A DNA stretch of 23,999 nt from a virus: positions 1 to 23,999 of IMG/VR virus record IMGVR_UViG_3300031785_001144. One strand, written 5' to 3'. The position numbers were made by a program, and so were the translations under genes. The number at the start of each line of letters is the position of its first letter. The first letter of the stretch is position 1. A model generated the notes under the pieces. The model was not told where the DNA came from. It saw only the letters and a list, made by a program, of their open reading frames with translations, and searched no databases. Of the stretch, positions 7,042 through 15,457 are shown piece after piece.

Positions 7042-8565
7042 CTATTCCACAAACTCTGGGAATCGCTCTCTCAGGCCTAGAGTATCAATTATATTGTTAC
7101 CCGGATGGTCCGGGTTCCCAGTAACCCCTGAATCGCCTTGCCCCGGAGCAGGGCTTACCGTAGCTTTCGGCGGAGTAACAGGCTCTATGTTCTGTTGCTG
7201 ACGCACTTCTTTCTGCGGTTCTGTGGAATCAGGTTGCCTTCTCACGAACCCGTACTTAGAAATCTGCTCCTCCATGTGCGAAATCGACTGCTTAATCCTA
7301 AGCCTAGCGTCCGCTGCGAGCAGTTCTTTGACATCCAAAGAGTCAAAAGTCCAGTGCCTTGAGGCCTTGTTGGGGTCTGCCTTTACTGCGGCATTGTACT
7401 CAGCCACTGGCAGAAATGACTTACCATCCCTATACCTGTGGTCTCCTCCGTTCTTAGCAAAGAACTGGCCTTGCTCAGACAGGAATGTATCTAACTGTGA
7501 GAGGCTTTCCTTTGATTGCTCAAAGGTTGTAAGCCCTTTCTCGTAATGCAGGTAGTCCTCATATATCTTGGACGTTCTGTCGCTGACATCTTTAGCCACC
7601 TGAGATTCCATTGGGTACTTGTCATAGGCCTCCTGATCTTTGCCTTCCTTTATTAGACTGGCTGCATCAACACCCTCGACATCTAGCACTGAAGCCCTGA
7701 ACTGATCGGACTGCGCCCTAATCTTCGGGGCCTCCTCGATCATCCGAGTCTTGTTCTCAAGCTGCTTGAACTTCTTGGATGACTTCTTCTCAAACTCCTG
7801 CATGGCCTGATCGCGGATCATCTGGCGTTCCAGCCTTCTCTCGTCAACAGGGGAGATCACAGGCTTGTTATTTGATACGAACGCCTCGATCTGCTCAGCA
7901 TTGTTTTCGTAGCTGAATGACTCATCTTCCTTAGACCTCTCTGCGATCCAGCCATCCAGCTCTTTATAGAAGCCGAGTAGGTTCTTCTTGTAGCCCTTGT
8001 ATTTATCAGGCATCTGATTCTCGGCGTACTCGACAAGCTCAAGCTCCATCTTCTGCTCCTCAAGCAGTCCGCTGGTATCCTCTTCAGGCTCTGGCTGCTT
8101 GGCCTCTGGCTCTGGGACTGGTAGCTCTGGGCGTTGCTGGGGGATCTCGCTCCTGACTATATCCCTAAGGTTCTCGGTCAGCTCCCTAGCAAACTCGTCT
8201 TTTGACTGGAAGGTGGTAGTGCGACGGGCTGGCTCTTCTTCCACAGCCTCTGGCTGTTTAGCCTCCTCGGGCTGAGGTGCTTCTTCTTGGGCGGCTTCCG
8301 GTGCTGGATCTGGCTCTGGTTCGCTTTCGTTAGTATCATTAACGACCCGACCCATGTCCTCATACAGCCTTGATACCATAAGGTCCTTCATGCCTCCGTC
8401 ATCCTCAGGCTCAGAATAGTCTGGCGGAGGGGTGGCTTCACGAGACCTAGGCCCGTTGAAGTTTTGATCTTCAGATTCCTGCACGGCCTGATCGGGCTGT
8501 GCGTCAGTGACTTGCTCTTGTGCCTCAGGCTGCTCTGCAACCTGCTGCGGTTGTTCTTCGCTCAT
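7042..8565 (-). CDS. Scaffolding-like protein
   Basis: The product is 507 residues and very acidic. The first ~165 residues are disordered and rich in Glu, Gln, Pro and Ala (MSEEQPQQVAEQPEAQEQ and similar runs). Residues ~165-370 are charged and helical, probably coiled coil (MELELVEYAENQMPDKYKGY; RRLERQMIRDQAMQEFEKKS). The C-terminus is Pro/Gly-rich and ends LRERFPEFVE. This layout and the place between portal and capsid genes fit an internal scaffold that guides capsid assembly. The start ATG follows the portal stop by one base. No protease motif (Ser-His or ClpP-like) is visible, so a protease-scaffold fusion is not supported. An internal core or ejection protein is a less likely alternative. 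Confidence 0.72.
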   Translation of the reverse strand: MSEEQPQQVAEQPEAQEQVTDAQPDQAVQESEDQNFNGPRSREATPPPDYSEPEDDGGMKDLMVSRLYEDMGRVVNDTNESEPEPDPAPEAAQEEAPQPEEAKQPEAVEEEPARRTTTFQSKDEFARELTENLRDIVRSEIPQQRPELPVPEPEAKQPEPEEDTSGLLEEQKMELELVEYAENQMPDKYKGYKKNLLGFYKELDGWIAERSKEDESFSYENNAEQIEAFVSNNKPVISPVDERRLERQMIRDQAMQEFEKKSSKKFKQLENKTRMIEEAPKIRAQSDQFRASVLDVEGVDAASLIKEGKDQEAYDKYPMESQVAKDVSDRTSKIYEDYLHYEKGLTTFEQSKESLSQLDTFLSEQGQFFAKNGGDHRYRDGKSFLPVAEYNAAVKADPNKASRHWTFDSLDVKELLAADARLRIKQSISHMEEQISKYGFVRRQPDSTEPQKEVRQQQNIEPVTPPKATVSPAPGQGDSGVTGNPDHPGNNIIDTLGLRERFPEFVE

Positions 8566-8566
8566 G

Positions 8567-10831
8567 TTATTGTAGGGGTTGGTTTGGGGGTGCGCCGCCG
8601 CCCTGAAGGACGCCAGCTATTTGTTGAATGTCCTGACTATTTTGCTGTACCGCTTGAGCTATTTGTTCAATAGCCTCAGGCGACATACCCCCAGCCCCCT
8701 CTAGCAAACTGTCACCTTCCTGACCCGGAGGAGCCTGCAGTCGCAGGTCCGTTGCGCCGAGCAGTCGGAAGATTTCATTAACAATCTCAAACACTTTGTC
8801 CTTAGGAATGTTAGGCAGAAGTATCTGAGACTGAGTAATGATTTGGAATAACTGAATCAAGTTCTGTGCCGACATTGTATTGAGGGCACGTTCAGAGCCA
8901 TCGCGGCTCGTAAAGATGTAGTCGTGTATAAGGTTGGATGTTGTGCCGACAATGGTTCTCCTAGTGCCGACTGAGCTAACTGCTTCATCCTCGTCTGGGA
9001 CGTATCGGAAACCAGCCTTCGCAATAACATCATCGGTGTATCTGTTAACCACTGGGAGGTACACCTCACTAGCACCCTTGGCTATCAGGCACTCGTAACA
9101 GATGCGCTTCATTGCAGCGCGACCCTCGTCGATTGATTCGCTGATGAAGTTGTATACAGACTCGGTGGTGTTGTTGATGATTGTTACTTCGGTTGCCGAT
9201 GTCTCCCGTGGGGCAGGTTGCCCTTGCTCCTGTGGAGACAGGGCCATGAGCCTTTCGGCAGTTGCCAGCAAGTTCTGTATGGACTGGAATATGGTTGTCA
9301 GCGCAGTGCTGGGTGAGCTCCTCACAACCTTGAAAACATTGTCCGACCTAGGATCAATGCCAAGATCCCTCAGCTTCTGGAACGATGCTTCGAGGACATG
9401 AGTGGAGGCGTAGAAGTTCTTGCCAGCCATCGTGTTCCTGAAGTCTTCAAGCACCTTCGCCCCCTCATCTGTGTCGGGGAATATGTCCGAGTTGATTACA
9501 GCCACGCTGAACAGGTCTGCCTTGGCAGTCTCAAGCAGCTGGGTCATCAGGTTGGTGAGCTGGTCTTGGTAAGGCATCAGCTCATGCGCCACTGACAGGT
9601 TGAGCAGCCGTGAGTCATTCTCGTTGAAGGAGAACACTGCAGCAGGTGTGCTTGGCATGATCTCCGCAAAGATGATTGTGTTATCGCCAGCCACCTTGAG
9701 GTGAATCCACACTGGGTACGGGTAGTCCCCTATGCCGAACTCGTTGGGGTTACACTTCCAGTAGTACTCACCCACGATAACCGAGGCGTCAGCCATCTTG
9801 CCTGAGTACCTGCCTACATTATTAACCCTGTCATTGTACGCTGATGGGTCCGCAATCGTTGATGCGGGGGTAATCTTTGTGTAGTGCTGGGTAAAGTAAT
9901 CAGAGAAGGTTACAAACACCGAGTCCTTCGCATCGCTGAAGCCAACAACGTCCCGGTTAAAGAATGCCGGGTTGTCCGCAATGTCACCGTAGCGTACCAC
10001 ATCCCAGAACCCGCAGTAGTTTGCTCCTGAGTCAGTGTTGATAGAGGTAAGCGGGTAGGCGTTATCCCAGAAAAGCCTTGAGGGGTGGGGAGTGATCCAC
10101 CCGAGGCCTTCTTTAGTAACCCTAGACACCTTGGGGATGGTTCCCTCAAAGCTGCCATCAGTCTTAAAGGCTTCAGCTACAGGGGATTTTGTCCACTGCA
10201 CATCCCTCTCCCAAGACGCACGGGGGAAAGCAACTGAGTGGCCGTAAAGGAACATGTCCCTAATGGCCTGAGTCTGGAAGTGCCTGTAGTCGAACTGGTC
10301 AGCCATGATGTCCATCCTTTGGGATAGAGCATCGGCCCTCAGCTTTCCTACAGGTCCGGTGGTGCGACTCTCATACTTAAAGAACGGGTACAGGTTGTTG
10401 TACTTGTTCACCTGTGCAGCAAGCCTGCGTGTAACAAACGACCTCACCAAGTTGACGTTGACCTCAAAGAATTTAGGCAGGTCGATGTCAACGATCTTGC
10501 CGCTCTCATCCCGCTTGGCGTACTGCTCAAGAGACTTCACTCCCTCAAGTGCTTTAGCGCATGACTTCATGTCGATGCGCTTCTGGGCGTACAGCACCAG
10601 AGGCATTGTGGTCTTGTTGATCGGGCTGGAATCCCAAGCCATGTCTACAGCACTGTATAGCTGGTGATTCCTGAGAGAGTAGGTCACATGCTCCGTCATC
10701 CGAGACGACACCATGTCCTCAATCTTCTCACGAATCTTGTGATCTGGGTTCTCTGTGTCGGTGCAGGTGAGTATCTTACGCAGGCGTTCGTTTGTAGTGC
10801 CAGCTTCCTTGAGGATGTCGAAGTCAATCAT
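8567..10831 (-). CDS. Portal protein
   Basis: This 754-residue protein is the likely dodecameric DNA gate at the capsid vertex, docking terminase during packaging. Evidence is mainly position (after terminase, before scaffold and capsid), size and composition. It has an N-terminal helical part with YSLRNHQLYSAVDMAWDSSP, a long central alpha/beta region (YPYPVWIHLKVAGDNTIIFA), a helical crown region (residues ~640-690) and a Gln-rich tail from ~705 (IEQIAQAVQQNSQDIQQIAG). Portal proteins of about 700-750 residues are common in short-tailed aquatic phages. The ATG overlaps the upstream TGA (ATGA), so translation is probably coupled. The SD is poor. Confidence 0.85.
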   Translation of the reverse strand: MIDFDILKEAGTTNERLRKILTCTDTENPDHKIREKIEDMVSSRMTEHVTYSLRNHQLYSAVDMAWDSSPINKTTMPLVLYAQKRIDMKSCAKALEGVKSLEQYAKRDESGKIVDIDLPKFFEVNVNLVRSFVTRRLAAQVNKYNNLYPFFKYESRTTGPVGKLRADALSQRMDIMADQFDYRHFQTQAIRDMFLYGHSVAFPRASWERDVQWTKSPVAEAFKTDGSFEGTIPKVSRVTKEGLGWITPHPSRLFWDNAYPLTSINTDSGANYCGFWDVVRYGDIADNPAFFNRDVVGFSDAKDSVFVTFSDYFTQHYTKITPASTIADPSAYNDRVNNVGRYSGKMADASVIVGEYYWKCNPNEFGIGDYPYPVWIHLKVAGDNTIIFAEIMPSTPAAVFSFNENDSRLLNLSVAHELMPYQDQLTNLMTQLLETAKADLFSVAVINSDIFPDTDEGAKVLEDFRNTMAGKNFYASTHVLEASFQKLRDLGIDPRSDNVFKVVRSSPSTALTTIFQSIQNLLATAERLMALSPQEQGQPAPRETSATEVTIINNTTESVYNFISESIDEGRAAMKRICYECLIAKGASEVYLPVVNRYTDDVIAKAGFRYVPDEDEAVSSVGTRRTIVGTTSNLIHDYIFTSRDGSERALNTMSAQNLIQLFQIITQSQILLPNIPKDKVFEIVNEIFRLLGATDLRLQAPPGQEGDSLLEGAGGMSPEAIEQIAQAVQQNSQDIQQIAGVLQGGGAPPNQPLQ

Positions 10832-11130
10832 GGGAATTTAATCGTAGGGTCTTGCTTGGATATGCGCTCACACGCAACCCAGTTTTCCAGCAGTGCAAAA
10901 TGGAGAGCCACATAGGCAGGGAACCTGTCCTTCTTGAGCCACCTCTTCATTGCTGAATGTGGTATGCAGAACATTGTGCCTAGTTCCAGTTCCGATAGTT
11001 CTAATAATTTGCATAATCTCCTAACACGAATGGCATCCCAGACTCCGGGGATTCCTAGTGAGTCATAGTACCTCTTTAGCCTGACTGATCCGCCAGTTTC
11101 AAGAGGGCTTAGCTTAGTATTTGTCGCCAC
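10828..11130 (-). CDS. Small HTH-like protein between terminase and portal
   Basis: The product is 100 residues. Residues ~35-70 read as a helix-turn-helix: VRRLCKLLELSELELGTMFC then IPHSAMKRWLKKDRFPAYVA, with the second helix after the turn and a recognition helix rich in basic residues. The gene overlaps the 94-residue gene upstream by 17 bases and the portal start by four. In such a packed packaging operon the protein may bind phage DNA during packaging or regulate late genes. An unusual feature is the N-terminal VRLKRYYDSLG stretch, which resembles VRLNRYPPVL in the HTH protein at 15031-15402, though the rest differs. The function is unknown. Confidence 0.6.
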   Translation of the reverse strand: MATNTKLSPLETGGSVRLKRYYDSLGIPGVWDAIRVRRLCKLLELSELELGTMFCIPHSAMKRWLKKDRFPAYVALHFALLENWVACERISKQDPTIKFP

Positions 11131-11398
11131 CTTTCTTGCGGGTGTCCAGCTTCTTGCCGAGGATCATCATCACAGGCGCGTCACCAGCGTCAGCAGGAGG
11201 GGGTGGGGCATCGGACTCATCCTTGTAAGAGTTCACAGCCACATCCTTCACGGAGAACACAGCTTGCTCGCCAGTGTTCTCGTCCATTGATACCGTTATC
11301 GTAAACTCACAGTCATCCCCTACAGACTTGGTAGCTAGGTAGTCCTTCATCTCGGGGTCATTTGAGATGTCCAACGATAGTTTGTCGTTCATGTTCAT
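11114..11398 (-). CDS. Small unknown protein in the packaging operon
   Basis: The product is 94 residues. The first ~60 residues contain a likely beta hairpin (DDCEFTITVSMDENTG, then EQAVFSVKDVAVNSY). A Pro/Ala linker (SDAPPPPADAGDAP) leads to a basic C-terminus (GKKLDTRKKGGDKY). There are two nearby ATGs (MNMNDK); no strong SD decides between them. It follows the large terminase after a 22-base gap and overlaps the HTH-like gene. I do not recognise the family. Small beta proteins here can be decoration or packaging accessories, but nothing in this sequence proves that. Confidence 0.55.
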   Translation of the reverse strand: MNMNDKLSLDISNDPEMKDYLATKSVGDDCEFTITVSMDENTGEQAVFSVKDVAVNSYKDESDAPPPPADAGDAPVMMILGKKLDTRKKGGDKY

Positions 11399-11420
11399 TG
11401 TGTATTATTAAGGTGTATTT

Positions 11421-12926
11421 CTAATCGACGCCACACTTTATGAGATTCGGCCTTACCTCCTGAACACTCAAGTACTTTTTACCTGATAGCTCCATCCTAA
11501 ACATTGGGTAGGTAATGCTGTCAAACTTGTGAATATATCTGGATCTTTTGGGCTTTGATGGGTTCTGCCTGTCCCCCGTGAGCTGGTGCAGCATCTCCAC
11601 AGCATTCCTGCATGTATCGGAAACGTAGAACTCGTCAGCCACCAGCTTGTTTGCCAGCAGCCTGACCCTAGCCTCCACTGACCCCTTCCCTTTGGGGCAT
11701 CCGACCAACTTTATCCTGCCCTCGGAATACCTTTCGACATCCCAAGCGTCGTAACTTCCCTCACCGCCGGGATGCCATTGGTTGATGGCGGATTCGTCAG
11801 AGATGTGGTGGAATTTGAAGTCGTGATCGAGCCTCCTGCTCCAGTAGTCCATTCTTCCGGTGATCTCTCTCACCAAGTTCTTATAGAGAATCTTCTCCCC
11901 CAAGTAATCAACCTCATCAAACACAGTCCATATAGCCCCATCCTTTGTGGGTATGGACTGCAGGAAAGTCACGGCAGAGAACACCTGACCTAGGTCATAG
12001 CCCACGATTATAGGGTGCCCCTTGACTGGCAGCAGGCCTTTCCCTGTCACCGCGTTCCCTCTCTTGTGGACCTCAGGCGAGTAGTACTCCCTGAACAGGG
12101 CTTCTCCTGAAGGCTTGTCTATCCACTCCCCAAGGATAAGCCTCCTCCTTTCTACAGGGTTATGCTTGAGGATCTGCTCTAAACTTTTGAGGTATGTCTC
12201 AGGGAGGCGATGGGTGTTCTCGGAGATTGGGACATGGTAGACTCCGAAGTCCTTATCAGACTCCCCTGTCTCCTCATCCAAGACATCCTCAAAAAATACC
12301 TTGTATACCCAGTTTGATGGGCCTTCTGGGTTGCAGCTTGCGGTGTATTGCTGTGGCCCCTCGATGTTTGATCGACGGTTTAACTGGGCTGCAGGGTAGG
12401 TGAAGTATTCCCTTCCGTTGCAGTTGGTTAGCTCATCCACATATATGAATGAGGGGGACATGCCCTTGATCCTAGCCTCAACAGCCTCCTTATAGGGGAT
12501 GGAAACCAGCAGGACTTTAGACCAGCCATTGAACCTGTTGCCAATCCACAAGTGCCTGTCCTTGGTGTTAGGGTCCAGCTTGGCTGCAGTATACTCCAGA
12601 CCCATCCCCTCCTTCCACTTGGGGAGGACGAGGGTTTCTAGGTCGTGCAGCACACCTTCCTTTCCTGTCCTGATGGACGGGGAAACAACTAAGGCGAGAG
12701 CGTTCTGGTTCTCGTAGCAGTGCCTGACAAGTTTGTATAGCAGGCCCATTGTCTTGCCGCTGCCCTTCTCACCGTAAGCTAAGAGAAACTTGCAGGGGTC
12801 TTCAAAGATCTTTTTCTGAGTCTTGTTCAGGTCTGGATACCAATCCCCATCAGCGTCTTGAGATGGCTTCTCGGGCGGGGTGTCTATTGCAGAGACCAGC
12901 GCGTTAATCTCCTCTTCTTTAATCAT
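11421..12926 (-). CDS. terL: Terminase large subunit (packaging ATPase-nuclease)
   Basis: This 501-residue motor packages phage DNA into the head and cuts it. N-terminal ATPase: adenine-binding Q37 region (LNKTQKKIF), Walker A at residues 52-59 (GEKGSGKT), Walker B at 160-165 with catalytic Glu (FIYVDE), and a coupling motif around SCNPEGP (197-203). GEWI (266-269) matches the hinge before the nuclease. C-terminal RNase H-like nuclease: first Asp at 311 (IVGYDLG), a second acidic cluster in HISDESAINQW, and a late Asp in HKFDSITYPMF. All key residues are present, so it looks active. The start overlaps the small-subunit stop by eight bases. Confidence 0.95.
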   Translation of the reverse strand: MIKEEEINALVSAIDTPPEKPSQDADGDWYPDLNKTQKKIFEDPCKFLLAYGEKGSGKTMGLLYKLVRHCYENQNALALVVSPSIRTGKEGVLHDLETLVLPKWKEGMGLEYTAAKLDPNTKDRHLWIGNRFNGWSKVLLVSIPYKEAVEARIKGMSPSFIYVDELTNCNGREYFTYPAAQLNRRSNIEGPQQYTASCNPEGPSNWVYKVFFEDVLDEETGESDKDFGVYHVPISENTHRLPETYLKSLEQILKHNPVERRRLILGEWIDKPSGEALFREYYSPEVHKRGNAVTGKGLLPVKGHPIIVGYDLGQVFSAVTFLQSIPTKDGAIWTVFDEVDYLGEKILYKNLVREITGRMDYWSRRLDHDFKFHHISDESAINQWHPGGEGSYDAWDVERYSEGRIKLVGCPKGKGSVEARVRLLANKLVADEFYVSDTCRNAVEMLHQLTGDRQNPSKPKRSRYIHKFDSITYPMFRMELSGKKYLSVQEVRPNLIKCGVD

Positions 12927-13584
12927 CTGAGGAAACCTTTACGTTGTCTGCTTCAATCTTGATGGCGTTAACTATCGGCCTAAATCCCGGCTTACCCCTG
13001 CTTTCTTCCCCCTTGCCTCCCTCGGATAGCTTCTGAGCTATAACGGCCTGAGTCATTGCAGCCTTTAGGGATCTGTCGTAAGTCCTTCCCTGTATCTCAA
13101 GCAGCCTTGACCTATCTTGTCGGAGCATTTGCTCCTCTTCCAGCGTCAAACCACCGTCCTCAAGCCTGCTGTTTATGTCATCTATGCAGGCCATTATCTC
13201 GACAAATGTCTTTGTCATCCCTCCACCAATGATCTCTACGGCCTTGGTGAAGTGTGTGTTGTGAAACTTCTGCAGGGCTTCCGCGCTCTTGGTAGCCTGA
13301 GGTGACAGGCCTATTGCGGTTAGCCCGTCCTTTAGGTTCTCATCCTCCCTGCTAAGGGCCTCGGACACCTGCTTCTCAGGCAGGAGTATTTCGCTGTCAC
13401 TGGCCTGAGATTGCTGCTTTCTGCCAAGCTCAACCATGTCTTGAGACACTGGCTGATCAATCTCCTTGGCGGCTTTCGCCCTGCCCTTAGGTCTTGTATG
13501 CCTTGCCCTGAGTTCAGGGTCTTTCTGGACCATAGACCTAAGGCCGCTGTAACTCATGTCCAAGAGGATAGCAGCACCCTTCAT
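12919..13584 (-). CDS. Probable terminase small subunit
   Basis: The product is 221 residues from the ATG at 13584, which has an excellent SD (AAGGAGG, eight bases upstream). It would recognise the packaging site and load the large subunit, encoded next with an eight-base overlap. Residues 1-25 (MKGAAILLDMSYSGLRSMVQ) read as the second and third helices of an HTH. The first helix (IETAIKEAG) is encoded upstream of the ATG in the same frame, so the true start may be earlier; a non-ATG start at 13638 is possible (see findings). Residues ~90-175 are helical and charged (QMLRQDRSRLLEIQGRTYD), as in the oligomerisation region of small terminases. Assignment rests on the HTH and on adjacency to terL. 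Confidence 0.75.
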   Translation of the reverse strand: MKGAAILLDMSYSGLRSMVQKDPELRARHTRPKGRAKAAKEIDQPVSQDMVELGRKQQSQASDSEILLPEKQVSEALSREDENLKDGLTAIGLSPQATKSAEALQKFHNTHFTKAVEIIGGGMTKTFVEIMACIDDINSRLEDGGLTLEEEQMLRQDRSRLLEIQGRTYDRSLKAAMTQAVIAQKLSEGGKGEESRGKPGFRPIVNAIKIEADNVKVSSDD

Positions 13585-13633
13585 GGAGCCTGCCTCCTTG
13601 ATTGCTGTCTCTATCTTGGATTTGAGTTCAGGG

Positions 13634-14692
13634 CTAATGGATGTACTCCTTGGTGGTGGACAGGTTGCTGTGCCCCATGTCCTTAGATACCTTCTGGCCT
13701 GCGAGTTCTTTCTGCAACCTTACAAGTACGCTGTTCTCCTCAGACCTGTATGCGTTGGTTGCGTAGGTGTGCCTGAGGCCGTGGAACGTGTGTTCGTACA
13801 GGCCCACGCTGTCGCATATCTCCCTAAACTCCGAGGAAAGTCGAGCCCTCCTTGTCTTGGTGCTGTAGATGGCCTTGTGCTTGGGGAAGATGTATACAGA
13901 ACTGGATATGGGTACGGCCATGAGTAGCTTGATTGTCCTCTCATCCATAGTGAACGGGCCTACCCTCTTGTCTCTCTTGTCTGTCCATACGGTTATGTCG
14001 GCACCGTCGAAACAGTCCAGCTCAAGGGAACAGATGTCCCCTAGTCGTAATCCGGTGGTGAAGGAGAGGGAGGTGGCGAACCTCCAGAATGGATCATCCG
14101 TGGCGGCAACTATTGCGGCGACGTTTGCCTCCGTGAATAGCTTCACCTCGCGCCTCTCCTTCTGGGCATGGCTAAGGTTGTCCATCGACACAACAACCCC
14201 CTCAGCCGGATTGCCCACACGCCAACCTTCGTCAGCGCAAAACTGTATAAAACTCCTGATAGAGGAAAGGTATGTCCCTCTAGTGCTGGCCTTGATACTC
14301 CAAGCGGGGTTGTTAACCCACTTGGAAACATGCTTAATGTCTACGAAAGACGGTGGCCTGTTGCCTAGCTTCATGTCCCTTATCCATTTGCCCACTGCTG
14401 TTAATGAGTTGTGCTCAGTCTTGGTTGATCGACCCTTGAGCCTCATCCTCTCAGCCCATCTCTCTAAGGCCTGTGTGAGATTGACCTTTTTGCCACCAAC
14501 TATCTTGGTTATGGCTTCAGCCGTCAACACTTGAGCCCTTGCAGCAAGCTCCAATTCCTCAAGTTTAGCTTCTTTTACCATCTTATTGGCAGTTATTTTG
14601 CATTTGCTACGGGTTGAAATCTCCTTCAGCCTTCCATCATTGCCTACGATTTTCGCATACCAGTAGCCATTACTCTTCTTTATTAACTTCAT
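13634..14692 (-). CDS. int: Tyrosine recombinase (phage integrase)
   Basis: This 352-residue enzyme would catalyse site-specific integration and excision. The N-terminus has a small arm-binding-like beta region (SNGYWYAKIVGNDGRLKEIS), followed by a core-binding SAM-like domain (~70-165). The catalytic domain shows the full set: R216 (TTGLRLGDICSLE), a Lys around 239 (WTDKRDKR), H304-x-x-R307 (HGLRHTYAT), H341 (MGHSN) and nucleophile Y350 (TTKEYIH). Only two residues follow the tyrosine, an unusually short tail; in the +1 frame a tail-like SPELKSKIETA follows immediately. It overlaps the coiled-coil gene upstream by 23 bases. Placement directly before terminase, in the same operon direction, is unusual, since integrases normally sit near regulatory genes. 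Confidence 0.93.
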   Translation of the reverse strand: MKLIKKSNGYWYAKIVGNDGRLKEISTRSKCKITANKMVKEAKLEELELAARAQVLTAEAITKIVGGKKVNLTQALERWAERMRLKGRSTKTEHNSLTAVGKWIRDMKLGNRPPSFVDIKHVSKWVNNPAWSIKASTRGTYLSSIRSFIQFCADEGWRVGNPAEGVVVSMDNLSHAQKERREVKLFTEANVAAIVAATDDPFWRFATSLSFTTGLRLGDICSLELDCFDGADITVWTDKRDKRVGPFTMDERTIKLLMAVPISSSVYIFPKHKAIYSTKTRRARLSSEFREICDSVGLYEHTFHGLRHTYATNAYRSEENSVLVRLQKELAGQKVSKDMGHSNLSTTKEYIH

Positions 14693-15062
14693 TTTGTGCT
14701 TTCTTCCAACGCAGGAGGAAGTCCTCCTTTTGTGTGGATAGATGTTTCGATAACAGTTTGTCCCTCACCAGAGCTTTACGCCTGACAATCCTCCTGTTTA
14801 CAGCAGTAACTGATGGGGACTTCCTCTTTTTCCCTAGAGATTCTAGCTTTCTGCGCTTGGCATTCAGAAGTGTATTCAACTTCTTAAGCTGTGCGGCTTC
14901 CTGCTTTACCTCCTCCTTCAGGGATGTATGGGATTCCTCCCTCTCTTTCTCACTATTTTCCCACGTTTTTAAGACCCTCTCCTTATGCTTCAGTAGCTTT
15001 TGGAGGGGCTCATCTTCGCTGTAAGCAGCCTTAAGCTGCTCGCTTGGAACTTCGTAAACCAT
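14670..15062 (-). CDS. Charged coiled-coil protein in the integrase cassette
   Basis: The product is 130 residues and almost entirely Lys, Glu, Arg, Leu and Ser. A long helix runs from ~15 to ~80 with heptad-like spacing (LLKHKERVLKTWENSEKERE, then KQEAAQLKKLNTLLNAKRRK). The C-terminal half is strongly basic (NRRIVRRKALVRDKLL), suited to nucleic-acid contact. It overlaps the HTH gene upstream by 32 bases and the integrase by 23, so the three are probably translated as a unit. No known domain is recognised. A recombination accessory role is possible given the neighbours, but unproven. Confidence 0.6.
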   Translation of the reverse strand: MVYEVPSEQLKAAYSEDEPLQKLLKHKERVLKTWENSEKEREESHTSLKEEVKQEAAQLKKLNTLLNAKRRKLESLGKKRKSPSVTAVNRRIVRRKALVRDKLLSKHLSTQKEDFLLRWKKAQNEVNKEE

Positions 15063-15402
15063 TCCTACTGTCCATCCACTTAACCACCAAAGGGCAGTAA
15101 TAAGATTCCCATTGGGGGGATCTCTTTAAGTAGGTGAACTTGGGTCGCTTCCTAAGGTAGTCCTCTACTCTTCTCATGTTGGGCTGGCTATCGAAATCAC
15201 AGCCACAGGCCTGTACAAAACGCCTCATGTCTTCGACTTCGATTCCATCCCATGAAATTGAAGCGGAGATTGCTTCGACTTTGGCCGGGGGAAGGCCTGA
15301 TCTCTCAGCAATCTCCGCAGTGGTAAGGGGTCGGCCCCGCTTCTCCCTTGCAAGGAGGCGGCATAGCACAGGGGGGTATCTATTTAGCCTGACCCAAAAC
15401 AT
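15031..15402 (-). CDS. HTH-type DNA-binding protein upstream of integrase
   Basis: The product is 123 residues from the ATG at 15402, chosen because TAGGA lies five bases upstream; an earlier ATG at 15435 lacks one. Residues ~27-50 form a clear HTH (RPLTTAEIAERSGLPPAKVE), with the typical AEIAxxSGLxxxxV pattern. It is followed by SWDGIEVEDMRRFVQACGCD and a C-terminal part rich in aromatic and basic residues (YLRKRPKFTYLKRSPQWESY). The WDGI/ACGCDF layout suggests a compact two-domain DNA-binding fold. Location two genes before the integrase suggests an excisionase or directionality factor, or a local regulator, by inference. A short inverted repeat (ATCGT-TCTT-ACGAT) lies 13 bases before the start and could be an operator. 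Confidence 0.65.
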   Translation of the reverse strand: MFWVRLNRYPPVLCRLLAREKRGRPLTTAEIAERSGLPPAKVEAISASISWDGIEVEDMRRFVQACGCDFDSQPNMRRVEDYLRKRPKFTYLKRSPQWESYYCPLVVKWMDSRNGLRSSKRAA

Positions 15403-15457
15403 ATTCCTATTATCGTAAGAACGATACGCCAACAAACTACAGCAAGTCTGCGTACTG

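Noticed and set aside
13869-14534. Plus-strand frame of 221 codons
   Set aside because: It is antisense to the integrase, whose catalytic residues are all intact in the minus frame.
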